Positions 45,678-45,738 of a stretch of DNA of 45,738 nt are shown piece by piece. Position numbers and translations under genes: made by a program. The notes beneath the pieces were generated by a model, which searched no databases, had not been told where the DNA came from, and saw only the letters and a program-made list of their open reading frames with translations. The stretch is taken from positions 1 to 45,738 of the forward strand of contig JAUNUQ010000019.1 in NCBI GenBank assembly GCA_030538075.1, written 5' to 3'. Source of the DNA: Tissierellia bacterium. GTDB lineage: Bacteria; Bacillota; Clostridia; Tissierellales; Peptoniphilaceae. Each line of letters begins with the position of its first letter. The stretch's first letter is position 1.

Positions 45678-45738
45678 ACTCGGTCACAGTGTAAAATATT
45701 ATGTGTAACCTCCGGTTCAAAAAGATAGAAAAAGAGGA

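Overview
The window is a chromosomal segment of a Gram-positive anaerobe, most likely in class Clostridia. The signs are a classical information-processing cluster with strong AGGAGG ribosome-binding sites, sigma-A type TTGACA/TATAAT promoters, many GTG and TTG starts, an insertion-type S12 like that of Bacillus, and two secreted proteins carrying the cell wall binding 2 (CWB2) repeats typical of clostridial surface proteins. I cannot place it below class.

Positions 1-17.8 kb, read on the minus strand, hold the transcription/translation core. Genes run rpmG-secE-nusG-rplK-rplA, then rplJ-rplL behind their own promoter, L10 leader and attenuator, then rpoB-rpoC, then rpsL-rpsG-fusA-tuf (tuf is cut by the window edge). 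The usual rplJL-rpoBC junction is broken by about 3.3 kb carrying an aquaporin gene (minus) and a frameshifted M28-type peptidase gene (plus).

Positions 17.8-20 kb carry a PdxA-family dehydrogenase and a DUF6544-like lipoprotein/membrane-anchored protein. Positions 20.1-26.5 kb are an F1Fo ATP synthase operon (atpB-atpE-atpF-atpA-atpG-atpD-atpC) with a good promoter and terminator. No separate atpH (delta) exists. Instead, a segment that aligns by eye with the C-terminal domain of delta is fused in frame to the N-terminus of alpha, and the N-terminal delta domain is absent. This is the most striking observation in the window. The c subunit also has a signal-peptide-like leader.

Positions 26.6-32.7 kb are single metabolic genes: a zinc-dependent dehydrogenase, a uracil permease, an OFA-type MFS transporter, a YbaK-type deacylase, a VOC protein, and a tandem pair of O6-alkylguanine repair proteins. 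Positions 32.9-45.7 kb are accessory. They include a secreted CWB2 protein with two tandem thiosulfate-sulfurtransferase modules (exact 273-residue period), an XRE/zinc-ribbon regulator with a ClbS-like protein and a GNAT, an AbiEi/AbiEii toxin-antitoxin pair with a palindromic operator, a 1433-residue BspA-like LRR/FIVAR/CWB2 adhesin, a CPA1 antiporter with two TrkA-C domains, and a GNAT with a damaged 5' end.

No rRNA, tRNA, CRISPR array or insertion sequence was recognised. All family assignments are by eye from the translated sequence, without database searches.
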